Position numbers and translations under genes: made by a program
Notes under the pieces: generated by a model
What the model saw: the letters and a program-made list of their open reading frames with translations, nothing else
Database searches by the model: none
What the model was told of the DNA's origin: nothing
NCBI GenBank assembly: GCA_004011035.1
Contig: CP025734.1
Location: forward strand, 1,386,001-1,450,000
Reading direction: 5' to 3'
DNA length: 64,000 nt
Origin: Bdellovibrio sp. qaytius
GTDB lineage: Bacteria; Bdellovibrionota; Bdellovibrionia; Bdellovibrionales; Bdellovibrionaceae
Part shown: positions 46,357 through 54,026 of the stretch, in pieces
How the letters are laid out: every line of letters begins with the position of its first letter
Numbering within the stretch: position 1 is the first letter of the stretch

Positions 46357-47553
46357 ATGGGTTCATCGAATCATTCACATGAATTAAAATTATCTAAATT
46401 CGAAGCTCCGCAGCAGTTAAAGACAGCGATCTTTGGTGCAATGTTTATCGGACTTTTGGGTTTAGCTTACGGGTTATTAAAAGCTCCAGATCGTTTTTGG
46501 ACTTCATACTTAGTGGCGTTTTTCTTTTTCTCGTCTTTAGCTTTAGGTGGAATGTTTTTTACAGCATTCAATCATGCAGCTAAAGCGGGTTGGTCAGCAT
46601 CTATTCGTCGTATCGCAGAAAGCTTTTCAAGCTTTTTGCCAGCGATGTTAGTGGGAAGTTTCGTTCTTATCTTAGGTTTTAAATATTTATACCCATGGGC
46701 TGATCCTTCACAGGCGCACAGATTAACGGGTGGTAAAGCTTTATACTTAGCTAACTGGTTTGTGATCTTACGCTTAGCTATTTTCGGCATAGGCTGTTTA
46801 GTTTTCAAAAAATTAATGGTTGGAAATTCATTAAAACAAGATATCAACGGAGATCATGCGTTAACTCATAAAAACGTAGGAATTTCGATTGGTTTCATCG
46901 CTTTCTTCGCTATTTTCTTCACATTATTTTCTATCGATTTATTAATGTCGTTATTACCAAGCTGGTATTCAACGATCTTCGGAATCTACATGTTAGGAGC
47001 AATGCTTCAATCAACAATGGCCTTTATGGTTTTGATGATTATCTGGTTGCGTACTTCTAAATGGGTTTCTGGTTACATCACTGTTGATCACCAACATGAT
47101 ATCGGTAAATTCATGAAAGGTTTCACGATCTTTTGGGCTTATATCGCGTTTTCTCAGTTCATGTTAATTTGGTACGCTAATATTCCAGAAGAAACTGAAT
47201 TCTACTTAATGCGTTCACACAGTGGCTGGTTAGCCGTATCTGTAGCGTTATTAATCTTCAGATTCGCAGTTCCATTCTTAGCTTTATTACCTCGTGAAGC
47301 AAAACGTAATAACTTTAACGTAGCTACTGTGGCTGTGTTGATTTTAGTTATGCAATACGTGGATATTTACTGGTTAGTTTACCCGAACTTCTTTGACGGT
47401 GAGCCTCAGTTTGGATTTCTTGAAATCAGCGTATTTATTGGTTTCGCTGGTATATTCATGAAGTTATTAACGGGTTTCATGTCTAAGAATAATCTTGTGG
47501 CTATTAAAGATCCTCGTTTACATGAGGCTTTAAACCATCACGTGACTTACTAG
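46357..47553 (+). CDS. actF: Alternative complex III membrane subunit F
   Basis: 398-aa membrane protein with about ten helices, NrfD-related but with an ActF-type sequence: FFFSSLALGGMFFTAFNHAAKAGWS, LLPSWYSTIFGIYMLGAM, and FSQFMLIWYANIPEET. Last gene of the operon; strong hairpins follow. No cytochrome c oxidase genes come after it, in contrast to many ACIII operons. Confidence 0.9.
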   Translation: MGSSNHSHELKLSKFEAPQQLKTAIFGAMFIGLLGLAYGLLKAPDRFWTSYLVAFFFFSSLALGGMFFTAFNHAAKAGWSASIRRIAESFSSFLPAMLVGSFVLILGFKYLYPWADPSQAHRLTGGKALYLANWFVILRLAIFGIGCLVFKKLMVGNSLKQDINGDHALTHKNVGISIGFIAFFAIFFTLFSIDLLMSLLPSWYSTIFGIYMLGAMLQSTMAFMVLMIIWLRTSKWVSGYITVDHQHDIGKFMKGFTIFWAYIAFSQFMLIWYANIPEETEFYLMRSHSGWLAVSVALLIFRFAVPFLALLPREAKRNNFNVATVAVLILVMQYVDIYWLVYPNFFDGEPQFGFLEISVFIGFAGIFMKLLTGFMSKNNLVAIKDPRLHEALNHHVTY

Positions 47554-47594
47554 TTTTATATTTTTTGGAGCCTTCGTAGGAGGCCTCCAGCCTT

Positions 47595-47652
47595 AAAAAG
47601 GACTCTGTCCTTTTTGAATCCTGAAAAGCCGACCATCCGGGTCGGCTTTTTT
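47595..47652 (+). terminator. Tandem terminators after the act operon
   Basis: AAAAAGGAC-TCT-GTCCTTTTT (47595-47615) is a perfect nine-base stem with a T-run, and AAAAGCCGAC...GTCGGCTTTTTT (47624-47652) is a second canonical terminator. Together they should stop nearly all transcription into the thrS leader. Confidence 0.85.
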
Positions 47653-47785
47653 ATTTGTATCGATTGATAATCAATTGGGGATTTTAGCCCCTGCATTGAG
47701 TTATGGGGTGCAGCGGACGGCAAGTCTAAGGATATTTTTGTAGAGTTATGTTGAAAAAGGCCTGAAATCGAAGCATACTTAGACC
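47653..47785 (+). promoter_or_regulatory. thrS upstream region with several dyads
   Basis: Between the act terminators and the Thr-rich leader ORF there are three dyads: ATTGATAATCAAT (47663-47675), GGGGATTTTAGCCCC (47677-47691) and CTGCA...TGCAG (47691-47713). The thrS promoter should lie here. I cannot identify -35/-10 boxes with confidence. Confidence 0.35.
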
Positions 47786-47818
47786 ATGCTATTTATTACC
47801 ACGACCACCACATTTTAA
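47786..47818 (+). CDS. Short leader ORF with five consecutive Thr codons upstream of thrS
   Basis: ATG CTA TTT ATT is followed by ACC ACG ACC ACC ACA, then TTT and TAA, encoding the ten-residue peptide MLFITTTTTF. It lies 65-80 bases before the threonyl-tRNA synthetase gene. Threonine-codon leaders of this kind cause ribosome stalling when charged tRNA-Thr is scarce. The ribosome site is weak (GAAG about 14 bases upstream) and I see no GC-rich terminator between peptide and thrS, so classical attenuation is not proven. A direct repeat CATGCTATT at 47785 and 47828 is nearby. Confidence 0.5.
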   Translation: MLFITTTTTF

Positions 47819-47882
47819 TTCCCTTCTTCATGCTATTCGCTAAGATCACTCTCAATATTAAATTAAAATTTACGCCAGAAAA

Positions 47883-49883
47883 ATGGATCAGTTAAAAATG
47901 TCGTCTCAAGAAATTAAAATTATATTACCTGATAACTCTGTTAAATCGTTTGATCATGAACCAACTACTTTAGAAGTTGCGAACGCTATTGGTGCTCGTT
48001 TAGCTAAAGATACTTTGGGTGCTAAGATCAATGGTTCGTCTGATGTGATTGATTATCGTCTTCCATTAAAAGATGGCACTAAGCTTTCTATCGTTACGAC
48101 TAAATCTCCTGAAGCTGTTGAAGTAGTTCGTCACTCGGCAGCGCATATGATGGCTCAAGCTATTCAAGAAATTTGGCCTGAAGTTAAAGTCACTATTGGT
48201 CCTGTTGTTGAAAACGGATTTTACTACGATTTCGATTCTCCATTTAATTTTACTGAAGAGCACTTCGAGAAAATCGAAAAAAAGATGGAAGAGATTCAGA
48301 AAAAAGATCTTCCGCTTATTCGTGAGAACTGGCCAATTAATAAAGCGATTGAAACATTTCAATCTATGGGCGAGCGTTTTAAGGTTGAGTTAATTCAAGA
48401 CCTTGCAGCAAAAGGTGAAACTGTTGTTGGTATTTATCACCAAGGCACTTGGTTTGATTTATGTCGTGGCCCTCACGTGCAATCAACGGGGCAGATTAAA
48501 GCTTTTAAATTGATGTCTGTTGCTGGAGCTTACTGGAAGGGCGATCAAGCCAACCAAATGCTTCAACGTGTTTATGCGACTGCGTTTCAAGATAAAAAAG
48601 AATTAGACGAGTATTTAAAAAATCTTGAAGAGGCTAAAAAACGTGATCACCGTAAGCTTGGTAAAGAGCTTGGGTTATTTATGTTTCACCCTTGGGCTCC
48701 GGGGTCTCCGTTTTTCACGGGCCGTGGTGCTGTGGTTTATAATGAATTATTAAAATTCATGCGCGATATGTATTTCAAGTATGGTTACAACGAAGTGATC
48801 ACTCCGCAAATTTTTGACGTTGAGATGTTTAAGACTTCAGGTCACTACGCGAACTACAAAGAAAATATGTTTTTCACTAAAGTTGACGAACGTGATTTTT
48901 CTTCTAAACCGATGAACTGTCCGTCTCACTGTTTATTGTTTGCTTCTGGTAAGCACTCTTACCGTGATCTTCCATACCGTATGGCTGATTTTGGTCGCTT
49001 ACATAGATATGAGTTATCAGGTGCAATTTCTGGTTTAACTCGCGTTAGAACTTTCTGTCAGGATGATGCTCATATTTTTTGTACTGTGGATCAAATCCAA
49101 CAAGAAATTAAAGGCTTCGTTGAATTATTAAATGAAGTTTACCATAAGCTTGGAATGACTGAATACCACGTGTTCTTATCAACTCGTCCTGAAAAACGTA
49201 TGGGTTCTGATGAAGTGTGGGATAAAGCCGAAGGCGCTTTAGCTAAGGCCTTAGAAGCTTTAAATATTCCATTCACTGTGAATCCAGGTGATGGTGCTTT
49301 CTACGGACCAAAACTTGATATCATGTTTGTTGATGCTCTTAAACGCCCTTGGCAATTAGGAACTATTCAATGTGATTTCAACTTACCTATGAATTTTGAT
49401 CTTAAGTACACAGGTGAAGATAATACTGAACATCATCCAGTGATGTTACACCGTGCGGTTTTGGGCTCACTAGAGCGCTTTATCGGAGTTTACTTAGAAC
49501 ATACAGCAGGTCACTTACCAGTTTGGATGGCTCCAACTCAAGTGACTATTTTAAATGTAACTGATCGCGTGAATGAATTCTGCGAAAAAGTTAAAGCTCA
49601 CTTGCACCAAAATGAAATTCGTGTGGAATTTGATAAACGCAGTGAAAAACTGAATTACAAAATTCGCGAAGCACAGTTAATGAAAGTGCCGTACATGATT
49701 ATCGTTGGTGATAAAGAGGCTGAAGCGGGCACAGTATCGATCCGCTTAAGTGATGGAACATTACATAACAACATCGCGTGGGAACAAGCCTGCGAGATGA
49801 TTATACAGAATAAGAAAACAAGACAGCTTAAGGCTTCTATCGAGTCTCAAGCAAATCAACCAAACCCAGGAGGTTTGTCATAA
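47883..49883 (+). CDS. thrS: Threonyl-tRNA synthetase
   Basis: Charges tRNA-Thr. Domains in order: TGS (about 1-70, IKIILPDNSVKSF), editing domain with HSAAHMMAQAI, GFYYDF and WFDLCRGPHV, class II core with FMFHPWAPGSPFFTGRG, PMNCPSHC (zinc Cys), FGRLHRYELSG, VRTFCQDDAHIF, then the anticodon-binding domain from about 560 (PVWMAPTQVTI). 666 aa. A second ATG at 47898 is an alternative start. The stop overlaps the infC start. Confidence 0.97.
   Translation: MDQLKMSSQEIKIILPDNSVKSFDHEPTTLEVANAIGARLAKDTLGAKINGSSDVIDYRLPLKDGTKLSIVTTKSPEAVEVVRHSAAHMMAQAIQEIWPEVKVTIGPVVENGFYYDFDSPFNFTEEHFEKIEKKMEEIQKKDLPLIRENWPINKAIETFQSMGERFKVELIQDLAAKGETVVGIYHQGTWFDLCRGPHVQSTGQIKAFKLMSVAGAYWKGDQANQMLQRVYATAFQDKKELDEYLKNLEEAKKRDHRKLGKELGLFMFHPWAPGSPFFTGRGAVVYNELLKFMRDMYFKYGYNEVITPQIFDVEMFKTSGHYANYKENMFFTKVDERDFSSKPMNCPSHCLLFASGKHSYRDLPYRMADFGRLHRYELSGAISGLTRVRTFCQDDAHIFCTVDQIQQEIKGFVELLNEVYHKLGMTEYHVFLSTRPEKRMGSDEVWDKAEGALAKALEALNIPFTVNPGDGAFYGPKLDIMFVDALKRPWQLGTIQCDFNLPMNFDLKYTGEDNTEHHPVMLHRAVLGSLERFIGVYLEHTAGHLPVWMAPTQVTILNVTDRVNEFCEKVKAHLHQNEIRVEFDKRSEKLNYKIREAQLMKVPYMIIVGDKEAEAGTVSIRLSDGTLHNNIAWEQACEMIIQNKKTRQLKASIESQANQPNPGGLS
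49868..49873 (+). promoter_or_regulatory. Shine-Dalgarno AGGAGG that fixes the infC AUA start
   Basis: AGGAGG ends six bases before ATA at 49880-49882, ideal spacing. No other in-frame start with a ribosome site exists before the conserved IF3 N-terminus, so this site decides the start codon. Confidence 0.7.
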
Positions 49884-50617
49884 ATCAGTTTAATAATCGC
49901 CCAGGTGGCGGAGCAGGTGGAGCGGGTAAACCCCCAGGAGCAAAACCAGGCGGCGGATTCAATCGCTTTGATAGAGATAAAAAACGTGGAGACAAAGACG
50001 GTCTTCGTGTAAATCGCGATATTCGCGCACCACAGATTCGTGTGATTGATGATCTTGGCGAAATGCTGGGTGTAATGACTGTACCAGAAGGTCTTCGTAT
50101 TGCTGAAGATCGTGGTTTAGATCTGATCGAGATCGGGCCAACAGCGTCACCTCCAACTTGTAAAATCATGGACTACGGCAAGTACAAATACGAAAACAAG
50201 AAAAAAGCCGCAGCTTCACGTAAAAAACAAGTGATCGTTGTGATTAAAGAAATTCAAGTTCGTCCAAGAACTGATGTTCACGATTTCGAAACAAAAATGA
50301 AACATGCTCGTCGCTTTTTATTAGAAGGCGATAAAGTAAAAGTAAATTTACGTTTCATGGGTCGTGAGATGTCACATCAAGAAATGGGCTTAGAAGTTAT
50401 TAATCGCGCTATTGATTTCGTAAAAGATTTAGCACTTGTTGAATCTAATCCGAAAACAGAAGGCAAAAACATGTTCACCATGCTTGCGCCTGATCCAATG
50501 AAGATTAAAGAATACTTAAAAGCTAATCCTCCGAAAGGTCAGAAAGAAGTTCTTCCTGAATTATCGAAGGAAGACTTATCGTCTACTTCACACACTGAAG
50601 AGCACGACGAAGATTAA
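49880..50617 (+). CDS. infC: Translation initiation factor IF-3 with probable AUA start
   Basis: Binds the 30S subunit and checks initiation codons. Conserved parts are LRVNRDIRAPQIRVID, GVMTVPEGLRIAEDRGLDLIEI, PPTCKIMDYGKYKYE, KEIQVRPRTDVHDF and MGREMSHQEMG. An ATG/GTG start (50042) would cut off the conserved N-terminus, so the frame is extended upstream to ATA 49880, which overlaps the thrS TAA (ATAA). IF3 genes in other bacteria use AUU or other rare starts for autoregulation. A Gly/Pro-rich extension of about 40 residues precedes the IF3 fold. 245 aa. Confidence 0.9.
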   Translation: MNQFNNRPGGGAGGAGKPPGAKPGGGFNRFDRDKKRGDKDGLRVNRDIRAPQIRVIDDLGEMLGVMTVPEGLRIAEDRGLDLIEIGPTASPPTCKIMDYGKYKYENKKKAAASRKKQVIVVIKEIQVRPRTDVHDFETKMKHARRFLLEGDKVKVNLRFMGREMSHQEMGLEVINRAIDFVKDLALVESNPKTEGKNMFTMLAPDPMKIKEYLKANPPKGQKEVLPELSKEDLSSTSHTEEHDED

Positions 50618-50618
50618 T

Positions 50619-50744
50619 TCTGCCTCTGGCAGATTTAATCTTCTCTTTTTTTGATCTGCCTTGCGGCAGACCTTATTCTAAAGGGCCACCCTCGCGGGTG
50701 TCCTTGTGGTGCAAAGCCGATTCCTAATAGGGACGGCTTTTTTA
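50619..50744 (+). terminator. Hairpin series ending in a terminator after infC
   Basis: TCTGCC-TCT-GGCAGA at 50619-50633, then TCTGCC-TTGC-GGCAGA, then a CACCC/GGGTG stem, and finally AAAGCCG...CGGCTTTTTTT (50713-50744), a normal terminator. The convergent gene at 50749 ends directly beside it, so it may serve both strands. Confidence 0.7.
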
Positions 50745-50748
50745 TTAT

Positions 50749-51066
50749 CTAGTTGTTAACTTCAACTTCTGAATAAACGCCGACAAGGTAACTCTTGTAA
50801 CGGCATTTCTCGATATCAATTTGAACTGAACCAATGCGATCAACGGGGCCACTTGTGCCGCCATCGCCATCTTTGATAATGATATTTGTTGAACGGATAT
50901 TGCCCATTAATAATGAATGGCTGATTCCGATTTTTTTGGCGTTGTAAAGCTTAGCTATTTCTAAAACTTTTTTCTCAACTAAAGAATCAGCAACGTCGTC
51001 GCTGCATTCTGCAAAAGTGATGTTTGTGAATAATAAAACGCTTAACAATGAAATTAAAATTTTCAT
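50749..51066 (-). CDS. Small exported protein of unknown function
   Basis: 105 aa with a signal peptide ending TFAEC. The mature part has two Cys (CSDDV and EKCRY) that could form a disulfide and a DGDGG turn. No recognised family. Last member of the reverse-strand block of exported proteins that separates infC from rpmI. Confidence 0.62.
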   Translation of the reverse strand: MKILISLLSVLLFTNITFAECSDDVADSLVEKKVLEIAKLYNAKKIGISHSLLMGNIRSTNIIIKDGDGGTSGPVDRIGSVQIDIEKCRYKSYLVGVYSEVEVNN

Positions 51067-51126
51067 AAAACCTCGCTGAATTAATTCTAAATTGAATTTA
51101 AATCATTCAGCAAGGATATAGCGGTA

Positions 51127-51747
51127 TTAATTGATTTTATGCATTTGAAACGGAACATGATAATTCTGTAAAACAACGCGATTCACACAGTTCACGCCTT
51201 CACATTTTTGAACGATCACGTCACAGTTTTGCTTGATGGCTTCGCCAGTCGTGTGGTCGACAGCAACTAAAGTTCCTGTTGTAATCATTTGTTCAACTTG
51301 TTCGCTAGCAAATGTTTGTTGATTGCTGCCTAGTGCGCTTGTTGTGGCTTGGTTAAAAGTAATGATCATATCTTGCGTGTTATCGTTACCAACAGCGCGA
51401 ATACCTTTAATTGTTTCAGGCATGTATTCCCAAACTTTTAAATCATCTAATGTGTAAGAGTGATTGATCGGAGCTGCCGGAACTAACTTAGCAGTTAATG
51501 TGTCATTGCGACCGTTCTTAGACCAATTCGTGCGGTCATCAACGTTATTTAGGTTATTAAAGATATGGCTTTTATCAAAAGTGATAAAACCAAAACGACC
51601 AGCTTCTTGGTTTTCGCCCTTACATTGATATTGAACAGTTACAGAAACCTTAACCTGATCTTCAATTTTTTGTAGCTCTTTAAGGTAATCATTTGCAAAA
51701 GCCGTTTGAGCTGCCACTAAAGAAATTACGAACATAAGTTTAGTCAT
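51127..51747 (-). CDS. Exported protein of unknown function
   Basis: 206 aa, signal peptide ending TAFAND. The mature protein is beta-rich with four Cys, three of them close together near the end (NCDVIVQKCEGVNC), suggesting disulfides. It has its own leader region of about 110 bases with an AGGAG-like site (CAGGAGTATTTC before the ATG). No named family recognised. Confidence 0.65.
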   Translation of the reverse strand: MTKLMFVISLVAAQTAFANDYLKELQKIEDQVKVSVTVQYQCKGENQEAGRFGFITFDKSHIFNNLNNVDDRTNWSKNGRNDTLTAKLVPAAPINHSYTLDDLKVWEYMPETIKGIRAVGNDNTQDMIITFNQATTSALGSNQQTFASEQVEQMITTGTLVAVDHTTGEAIKQNCDVIVQKCEGVNCVNRVVLQNYHVPFQMHKIN

Positions 51748-51862
51748 TGAAATACTCCTGGTTTATTCACTGAATAGGAGTTCTGCAAACATAAGGCCCC
51801 GCCAAGTCGGGAGTATTCTAATAGAGGCCTTTGGCCTGTCTATAAATTTGATAGAAGGCGCA

Positions 51863-52582
51863 TTAAGGACAGATCAGTTTGGCTTCGGCCTCTGTGATAG
51901 CTAAGTCTTCGTCATTGAATTTCTTAAAATTTTTAACTTTATCCATCACATGTTGGTATTCTTTAGTGTCATTGCCATCGGTATTTTTGCGCCAGTAGGC
52001 TAAGGCTTTGTCGTTATCCCAATTGCAATATTGCATCAGGTTTATGACAGCAGCGTAACCAGAGGCATGCCAGCCGTTCCAACAGTGGCCATACATCGGG
52101 CCGGGTATTTCACCTTTGATGTGCTTGTGCACTTGTAATAGCAGGGCTTTTTCATTGCCTGCTTTAAGTGAGGCTAAGTTAAGATATTCGAGCTTTTGCT
52201 CTTCACCACAGGTGATGATTTTTTCTGATTCATCATAGTTATCTTTGTAAAAATACATGGCCTCTGAAAAGCCTTGTTTGCAGAGGTTCTCTAAACCTTC
52301 TTGGGGGAGTGGGTTTTGATTATCGCGCTTTTTATGTTTATTGAATTTGTTATTCGCTCCACCACGGTAATAGACGCCATTTAGAACTGCGCGAAAGTTG
52401 CGGGTGCCGTAAAGGGTGTCATCGCCATCACCTTTGTTATCAGTTTGTTTTTTATAAACGTCATCAAGCGGGTAGAGTTTTTTATATTTTTCGACTTGGT
52501 CTTTTAAAGAAAAAACCGACTTGGTGTTGTTCGCCCAAGCCGGTAGAGATAGAATTAGGATTAAGATAAATCGCATCAGCAT
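51863..52582 (-). CDS. Exported tyrosine/dual-specificity phosphatase-like protein lacking the P-loop Arg
   Basis: The start at 52582 or 52576 gives a clean signal peptide (MRFILILILSLPAWA); the longer frame overlaps the next gene. Phosphatase features are GVYYRGGANN, GLENLCKQGFSEAMYFY and GHCWNGWHASG followed by an AAVINLMQYC helix and a WDNDKALAYW helix. The loop aligns with HCxxGxxRTG, keeping His and Cys, but the phosphate-binding Arg is Ala. It may bind rather than cleave phosphoesters, or use another Arg. It lies 20 bases after the kinase-like gene, so the two are co-transcribed. Confidence 0.68.
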   Translation of the reverse strand: MLMRFILILILSLPAWANNTKSVFSLKDQVEKYKKLYPLDDVYKKQTDNKGDGDDTLYGTRNFRAVLNGVYYRGGANNKFNKHKKRDNQNPLPQEGLENLCKQGFSEAMYFYKDNYDESEKIITCGEEQKLEYLNLASLKAGNEKALLLQVHKHIKGEIPGPMYGHCWNGWHASGYAAVINLMQYCNWDNDKALAYWRKNTDGNDTKEYQHVMDKVKNFKKFNDEDLAITEAEAKLICP

Positions 52583-52602
52583 AATACGATTATAACTATA
52601 AT

Positions 52603-53976
52603 TTACTGTTGAGCAGCTTGAATCACAGCGCGGCAATCAGGAACTGCTTGGCCTGCGAATGCTGAATCTAAATCTAGATCAAGTGTTAATTGACCAGCTT
52701 TACAAGCATTAACTAATACTTTCAAAGAGTATTCAACATTGTCTTCAAACAGATCAATGTCAGTTGCGCTCATAGCAGTTTCTTTTTTGAAATAAGCTTT
52801 TCCTTCAGCCGTATCGATAAGCTTCATTAACTTTATAAGTTTTTCGAAAGTTTCAGGGTTAAAATGTCTTAAGCCTTCAAGTAGCTTTCCGTTTTTAATA
52901 TGATTTTCTTTTGCAACTCCGCAGTCGTTATCTTTCATCATCATTTTTTTAAGCATTATAGTACCAGCTGGATATTTTTGTCCTGAAGCTAAGTCTTTTT
53001 TAGATAATGAATCTAACTTATCAACTTTAGTTTTACCGTTTTGAGTAACAAGCATATAAGGTTCCATTGTGTAATGTAAGTTACCTAAACGATCTTGTTG
53101 GCTTAGCATTGTATCTAATAAAATCATGTCAGCAACGTTTTGCATTTTAAGTACTTCTTGTGCATTTTTCTCAGACCAGCCAGATAAGCCTAAGCTAGCT
53201 AATGAACCTACTTTAGTTAAGTTAATATACGTCGAATTTTTAGCTTTGAAGTTAGCTGTACGAGTTAGTTGATCAGTGCCGCCGTTAAGCATTTCAGAAT
53301 ATCTTTCCTCTTTAGTAGGGTTGTATTGTAAGGCGCCAAAACTGTATTTGTAATCATCGGTAAAAACGTTTGTAGCTTTTGAGTGAGCAGAACCTTTTGT
53401 TAATATTGATAAAAGACCAGTCCAAGTTTGGGCAATAAGGCTGGATTTATCACTAATTGTAACAAGAGCTTTAGTTCCAATTGATCTATGAATTGAAGCA
53501 TCAACTGTTCTTAATACAGCAGGAGGAACTTGGTTGATGTTTCCTAAAAATCTTGAAACATGGTAGTAAGCTAAAAGTGAAGGTGTATAGCTACAACTAG
53601 TTGATAATTTGTACTTAGCTAGCTTCTTAAAAGCATTATCATCTTTTGCTCCACCTGGTTTTTGAATAAAGCAGTTTTTAGCTTCCATTTGCGCTGCAGT
53701 CCAACCTTCAGCTATTTCAAAAAATTCTAGGGCTGGATTTGTACTTTCAACTTTACCGCAAACAGCAGCAGATGCAGAAATATTCATAGAGCATAACTCT
53801 TGTTCTCTGCCTAAATCTTTTTTCGAGTATTTTGCGCCCTCTAAGCGGTTAGGGACGTAGCAAGTTTCACCGCGATCTAAAGCAATTCTTTCCGCGCCAC
53901 GACCCGGCATATCTGGTGTCATAGTTGCGTGAGCCAACATCGGGGCTAATAAAATCGTAATAACTGCTTTTTTCAT
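52603..53976 (-). CDS. Predicted secreted kinase-like protein (FAM20/HipA-type fold)
   Basis: ATG 53976 follows AGAGGATTTT and opens a signal peptide ending AHATM. Recognisable elements of the atypical-kinase layout are SLLAYYHVSRFLG..VPPAVLR (helix after the N-lobe), ILLDTMLSQQDRLGN near residue 295 in the position of the catalytic DR.N loop, and KDNDCGV near 350 in the position of the metal-binding Asp. This resembles secreted FAM20C-like and HipA-like kinases, but similarity is by pattern only. Six or more Cys suggest disulfides. Upstream of the phosphatase-like gene in one unit. Confidence 0.55.
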   Translation of the reverse strand: MKKAVITILLAPMLAHATMTPDMPGRGAERIALDRGETCYVPNRLEGAKYSKKDLGREQELCSMNISASAAVCGKVESTNPALEFFEIAEGWTAAQMEAKNCFIQKPGGAKDDNAFKKLAKYKLSTSCSYTPSLLAYYHVSRFLGNINQVPPAVLRTVDASIHRSIGTKALVTISDKSSLIAQTWTGLLSILTKGSAHSKATNVFTDDYKYSFGALQYNPTKEERYSEMLNGGTDQLTRTANFKAKNSTYINLTKVGSLASLGLSGWSEKNAQEVLKMQNVADMILLDTMLSQQDRLGNLHYTMEPYMLVTQNGKTKVDKLDSLSKKDLASGQKYPAGTIMLKKMMMKDNDCGVAKENHIKNGKLLEGLRHFNPETFEKLIKLMKLIDTAEGKAYFKKETAMSATDIDLFEDNVEYSLKVLVNACKAGQLTLDLDLDSAFAGQAVPDCRAVIQAAQQ

Positions 53977-54026
53977 AAAATCCTCTTCTAACATATTCTT
54001 TTTATTTAATTTTAAAATTTCAAATT

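Noticed and set aside
47819-47882. Classical attenuator terminator between the Thr leader and thrS
   Set aside because: The stretch is AT-rich and I found no GC stem plus T-run there, so transcription attenuation in the strict sense is not supported.
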